Assembly (NCBI RefSeq): GCF_901709675.1
Contig: NC_051098.1
Coordinates: 7,567,000 to 7,630,999 of the forward strand
Source: Syngnathus acus
Taxonomy: Eukaryota > Chordata > Actinopteri > Syngnathiformes > Syngnathidae
Length of the DNA: 64,000 nucleotides
Direction: 5' to 3'
Shown here: positions 60,080-64,000 of the stretch, piece after piece
Layout of the letters: each line of letters opens with the position of its first letter
Position numbering within the stretch: position 1 is the first letter of the stretch
Notes under the pieces: generated by a model
Seen by the model: the letters and a program-made list of their open reading frames with translations, nothing else
Told to the model about the DNA's origin: nothing
Databases searched by the model: none
Made by a program: the position numbers and the translations under genes

Positions 60080-60440
60080 ATCTCCTTTTAATGGTAAAGC
60101 TTCTGCCAAATATTAGGAATTACAACTTCCAGCTGTCCACAGGCAGCCTCTTAGATTATTCGCTCATATGTTTACTTATTACCATAAATATCCAACAGGG
60201 TTTGAGGCTCAGGGGGATTACAGTGGGTTTAATCTATCATGGCACAAAAATGAGCAGGGGTGTTACAGCGGCTGAGGTGACTTAAACTGGCTGGCCTTGA
60301 TGGGACATGCAGCCCAAACAAGAAAACAAACTACATGCCACTGGGATCAGTAGTAAATTGATGACATCATCTGTCACTCGCTGGGTGTATGATCACAGCG
60401 GCAGTCATAAACTGGATCTGTCATGGGTGGTGAGATGGGT
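60080..60440. promoter_or_regulatory. Candidate conserved noncoding block
   Basis: Mixed composition with TTAGGAATTACAACTTCC, GGATTACAGTGGG, ATTGATGACATCATCTGTCA (a TGACATCA core resembling CRE/AP-1 sites) and ATGATCACAGCGGCAG. No repeat signature and no long frame. Function is inference. Confidence 0.27.
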
Positions 60441-61734
60441 ATGAAGGCAAGGCTACTTACTGATTGCCAGCATATTCATTGTCTCACATACAAAAAAAAT
60501 GAAGGATCACCCCCTTTTGCCATAACATTTGTCATCTTAACATTCTTGACAAAATAATTTGCACGTTGACATTAAAACCTCTGTGCTGTAGTGAGTGACA
60601 TTTTGGTCATGTGTATATTTAAATGGTAGCAATAAAACATAAATTATTAGCAACTGATTCAAATAATGATAAATCATATTTGAATGTATTATAGTCTGCT
60701 TTAAGTGTATCTTGTCTGGCGCATGTTACTTGTATTTGTTTTTTGGAATGTGCCACTGCAGGGGTTTGAGAAATGTTTTCTTAACTCATGCAGGGACAGT
60801 AATTATCATGTTGTGCTCAGTTATAAAAATACTAAAGAATAAAATAAATAATTGTGGGCAGTTTAGTTACATTTGCTGCAAGTATAAAGTATGACTGCTG
60901 GAGTGATATTTATTTACTACCACTATTTTGAACAAGGGTCTCTAACCTCTGTAAACTCTAATGAAAAACTGGAATGATGTCCGCGAAAAGCCGATTTGAA
61001 GTTGTCAGACAGTCATTAATGGAAAACATTGAATAAAGGGGGGGTGAGGTGGGGGTCAGGGTACTAAGATGTGCTTTCCAGGACGGAGACACAGCTTAGT
61101 CTGACTAGGTGCTGAAATAAAGAGTTCCTACATCAGATACATGAGGAGAGTGTGAGTTAACGAAGGCGAAGGCGATTGAGCAGAGGGGAGGGGATTGTTT
61201 TTTTTTTTTTTAAGAAGATTAGGATTTGATTCCTGTGTAGCAGTCCCAGTCGGCATACATTGACTCAAGCCTTATCCACAGACCTTTAGGAAGTGTTCTT
61301 AACAAGGAAGCATTTTGGGGGAAGAGGGTTACACAACATCCCAGATTGTGTATATTAATCCTCCAAGATCTTATTCAGAGAAAGTAGTAAATAAGACAAT
61401 GAGGAACTGAGGTTGATGGCTTAGAGGCAAACATGGTAGCAGTTCCATCGGCTGCTGAGGTTTTAATGACTATATTTTTCTGGTTTAATGCTGAATGATG
61501 GTAACAAACTATTACCTCTCCGGGGCACCATTTTGGATGAGGATGGATTTCCACCACCGAAGAGCAGCATTATGCACTTCACAGCAAGTCAAAGACTTTG
61601 ATTGGACTGTTCCAAGCTTGAAACATGGTAAATGTTATGGTTTTCAGACGCATTTTCTTAGTGGGTGTGGCTTGCAAAACACGACATGTGCAACCCATTT
61701 GCAGCAAATTCGGTAAATTCATAACTTTGGGCAA
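60441..61734. other. Noncoding DNA, no gene recognised
   Basis: Unique sequence with G-rich (61038-61057) and T-run (61198-61211) patches. Frames of 60 to 73 codons have no recognisable domain. Confidence 0.6.
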
Positions 61735-61855
61735 AAGGCAGACTAAACCCATAGACAGTCAATCAGAGGGTACATACAGAGACAAGCATTCACACTGACA
61801 TTCACACTGTCACTGAGTGGGAACTGAACCCATGCTGCCTGCAGAAAAATCAGGC
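61735..61855 (-). mobile_element. Degenerate SINE remnant
   Basis: The order of segments matches the SINE family or a close relative on the minus strand: CCAATCAC-like AGTCAATCAGAGGGTACATA, AGACAAGCATTCACACTGAC, then GGGAACTGAACCCATG resembling a decayed box B region. Many substitutions and a missing middle make this an old copy. Confidence 0.5.
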
Positions 61856-61968
61856 GATTGAATCAGTGACTTCCCACTTGAAATCAATATCCAGAAAGAG
61901 TAAGCAAGGTTACTCCTCCAACAATACAGTGAAGTATCAGAACTAGGGGTGAAAGGGGGAAAAAAAAA

Positions 61969-61970
<2 letters not shown>

Positions 61971-62067
<97 letters not shown>
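61971..62067. repeat. (AT)n microsatellite, about 48 repeats
   Basis: An AT run preceded by about 12 A and broken by two AA steps (near 61981 and 62046). Self-complementary along its whole length. Confidence 0.96.
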
Positions 62068-62329
62068 CACATCACGTTTCAGACATTATTCATTATTCAG
62101 ACAAAAACAAACACCAAACAAAGCAAGATCCAACCGGCTTCCGCCAAGCTGCACCAATGCAGTACACATAGTTATAATTTAATACATACCTGTGGCTAGA
62201 AAGTGAAGTGTGCAGAGTCTCTGTTGCTGAAATGTAGCATTGCTTTCACAAGACAAAATATAATTAAATGCACAAAGCGACTTCCAGCCACCCACTGCTA
62301 AGGGACACCAATACAGTAATGATATTAGA
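62068..62329. other. Noncoding DNA, no gene recognised
   Basis: Short unique stretch between the AT array and the next dispersed repeat. Confidence 0.6.
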
Positions 62330-62620
62330 GGTACACTGATGAATTGATTAATTGACAACTAATCCATTATCAAATCAATCGCTAATTATTTTTGATAATC
62401 ATATAATTGTTCAGATCCTTTTTTTCCATTTAAAATTGTCCAAATCCTCAGAATTTTAGCTATATAACAGTAAATGTTCTCAAATTTCTCTAGTTCACCA
62501 TTAAAGCAGACAGATCATCTTTGTGTTAAATCAAAACAAAGTTGTCGCTTTTTACTTTAGTGAACAGTAATAAACTTTCTTCCCTATTTTCTGACAGTTA
62601 CTTTTCACTGCATGTTTTTG
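62330..62620. repeat. Old dispersed repeat (GATTAATTGACAACTAAT type)
   Basis: TTGATTAATTGACAACTAAT, TTTTTGATAATCATATAATT, ACAGTAAATGTTCTCAAATT and ATCTTTGTGTTAAATCAAAAC appear in the order I recall for a very common teleost nonautonomous repeat. Ends and target duplication are not clear. Confidence 0.6.
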
Positions 62621-62872
62621 TGCATATTTGACAGTGAATTTGAAATAATGTCCTGTTTTAGGGTATACAAAGTATATGATTTAACCAAACAAAATTTAAT
62701 TGTTACAATGTAAAATGTACCATCCTTATATTAAGAAACCTGCATATTAATAAACCTACTTATTTAGCTTAAAAAGCTACAGCCATACCATATTAAATCG
62801 AATCTCAATTCCTTTGACTTGAACCGAATACAATTATTTTACTTGAAAATGTACTGTTCTTCAATTACATTG
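62621..62872. other. Noncoding DNA, no gene recognised
   Basis: AT-rich unique sequence; it might include the outer part of the preceding repeat. Confidence 0.5.

Positions 62873-62900
<28 letters not shown>
62873..62900. repeat. (AC)n microsatellite, 14 repeats
   Basis: A perfect AC dinucleotide run. Confidence 0.95.
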
Positions 62901-62904
<4 letters not shown>

Positions 62905-64000
62905 GAATAGAAACAAAGAGGTGCCAAGTCTATACACTTTATTTTTCTTTCTGGCACATTCATTGCAAGGCTATTCTTACCCTGCGCCTCCCTCTCCTGG
63001 TCTGCACATTTTTCACTCGTTGCCTGACAGAAACTGAAGTTCTCAATCTCTCAAGAACAGAAAACTAAGAGCAATGGAGTGAGCCAAAAGGGATACTGGA
63101 GAAGCAGGGAGAAATGTGTCGCTGCCATATGAGGAGCCAAATCAAGACACCAAGACGAGTGTCTCACATGCTATGTGTAATGTATGGCTGAGACAGAAGG
63201 CGAGAAGAATGAGCGTATGGGGTGATGGACAATGTTCTGGGAAGATTTGGCCTAAGGTGAATGTGCTCCTAGAGACCGTCTCCTGGATGCCAGTGACTTG
63301 CTGTGCCATTTATCACTGGCAAGAGAGGTGACCGCAAAAAAGAAAAGGTGCCCTAGATGCAGTAACAACATAAACAGGATGGAGAGTGTCTCTGGCTTCT
63401 CACTTGAAGGGCATACAGAAAAAAAAAATGTTGCATGCCTCTGTGAATAGAGTGATTCTCTTTTTTTCATTTTCACATTTTCATGCTCGCTCTCTTTGTC
63501 TGTCACGCTCGTGCAGGACATCTCGCTGCCGCCACAAATCCCCTCTGCCCCTATGTTCATAAAAACAAGATTGTTTTCTGAGAGGCTTTCTGCTGACACT
63601 GACTTGCCACGTAAACAGAGACGTAATTTGCACGACAAAAGTCAGGCTGGGGAAGCCCCCCCCCCCCAATTTTCCTCCCACGAGGCCTCCATGGGGAAGG
63701 TATGTCGTTATCCGCTGTTTACCTTGCAGGGAAACGCTGTATGGTATATTATGGTATTAAGCAAGGGTGCACCCTTATTTCAGTTGTAATATGGTGTACG
63801 GGGGCTGATTTTGTGTGGATGAAATTGTGATGGCTGCATACAATGAAGTGCAAAGCAAAGTGTTTTGGTAGGTGACAACATGAGGAAAGCATTCAAGCTG
63901 TACATTGGAAACGGGATTAAAGCAAAATGAAGATGAATTGTACCGTTAGCAGTGGGGAGGGGACAGACTATTGATATTACAATATATTTTATCAAACGAA
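62901..64000. other. Noncoding DNA, no gene recognised
   Basis: Less AT-rich than average. A 97-codon plus-strand and a 128-codon minus-strand frame overlap at 63252-63789 without recognisable domains. A run of 12 C lies at 63656-63667. The block 63480-63660 keeps several CpGs and could be conserved noncoding DNA or part of an exon that I cannot recognise. Confidence 0.5.

Noticed and set aside
61810-62075. Ile-Tyr-rich minus-strand frames
   Set aside because: Translation of the (AT)n array.
1-64000. Transposase, reverse transcriptase or endogenous viral gene
   Set aside because: None of the open frames shows a motif I recognise from these families; all mobile elements seen are short and noncoding.

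Overview
The window looks like nuclear DNA of a ray-finned fish, most likely a percomorph. It is AT-rich, low in CpG, full of di- and tetranucleotide microsatellites, and carries several copies of a tRNA-derived SINE with a (GGAT)n tail and several short DNA transposons (MITEs) of types common in teleosts. The particular SINE 3' sequence made me think of pipefish and seahorses (Syngnathidae), but that is a weak impression from memory. Nothing suggests a bacterium, plasmid or virus.

I recognise no protein-coding gene, rRNA, true tRNA or known microRNA. All open frames are short (146 codons at most). They show no domain, lie in repeats, or look like chance openings. The window is therefore probably a gene desert or part of one or more very large introns. 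A short exon could be present and be invisible to this kind of reading.

Layout. 1-16 kb: mostly unique noncoding DNA, with a SINE copy at 5.6 kb, four local tandem duplications (4.6, 11.0, 13.4 and 15.3 kb) and an alternating purine-pyrimidine tract at 8.5 kb. 16.6-21 kb: a 95-bp triplication built on a MITE end, then two hAT-like elements. 21-39 kb: microsatellites, one 24-G run, SINE 3' modules at 24.2 and 32.9 kb, a second copy of the 17.5 kb hAT-like element in opposite orientation at 35.5 kb, and several candidate conserved noncoding blocks. 39.7-40.1 kb: a full-length SINE with a perfect 8-bp target-site duplication (TSD). 40-50 kb: unique DNA with candidate regulatory blocks, a GATC-rich near-palindromic array followed by a SINE module at 46.2-46.7 kb, and an inverted-repeat MITE at 48.6 kb. 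50.5-51.5 kb: one MITE nested inside another. 52-64 kb: another near full-length SINE at 55.0 kb, a possible element at 54.3-54.8 kb, unique blocks, a long AT tract at 62 kb and an old dispersed repeat at 62.3-62.6 kb.

What can be described firmly is the history of transposition: insertions with visible duplicated target sites, one element inside another, and a transposon end caught up in a tandem amplification. The most notable pattern is that three SINE copies begin at the same internal point, and two of these have their own target-site duplications. This suggests that the roughly 120-bp 3' module moves as a unit. Any gene-regulatory role of the unique blocks is inference and rests on base composition and motif content only.
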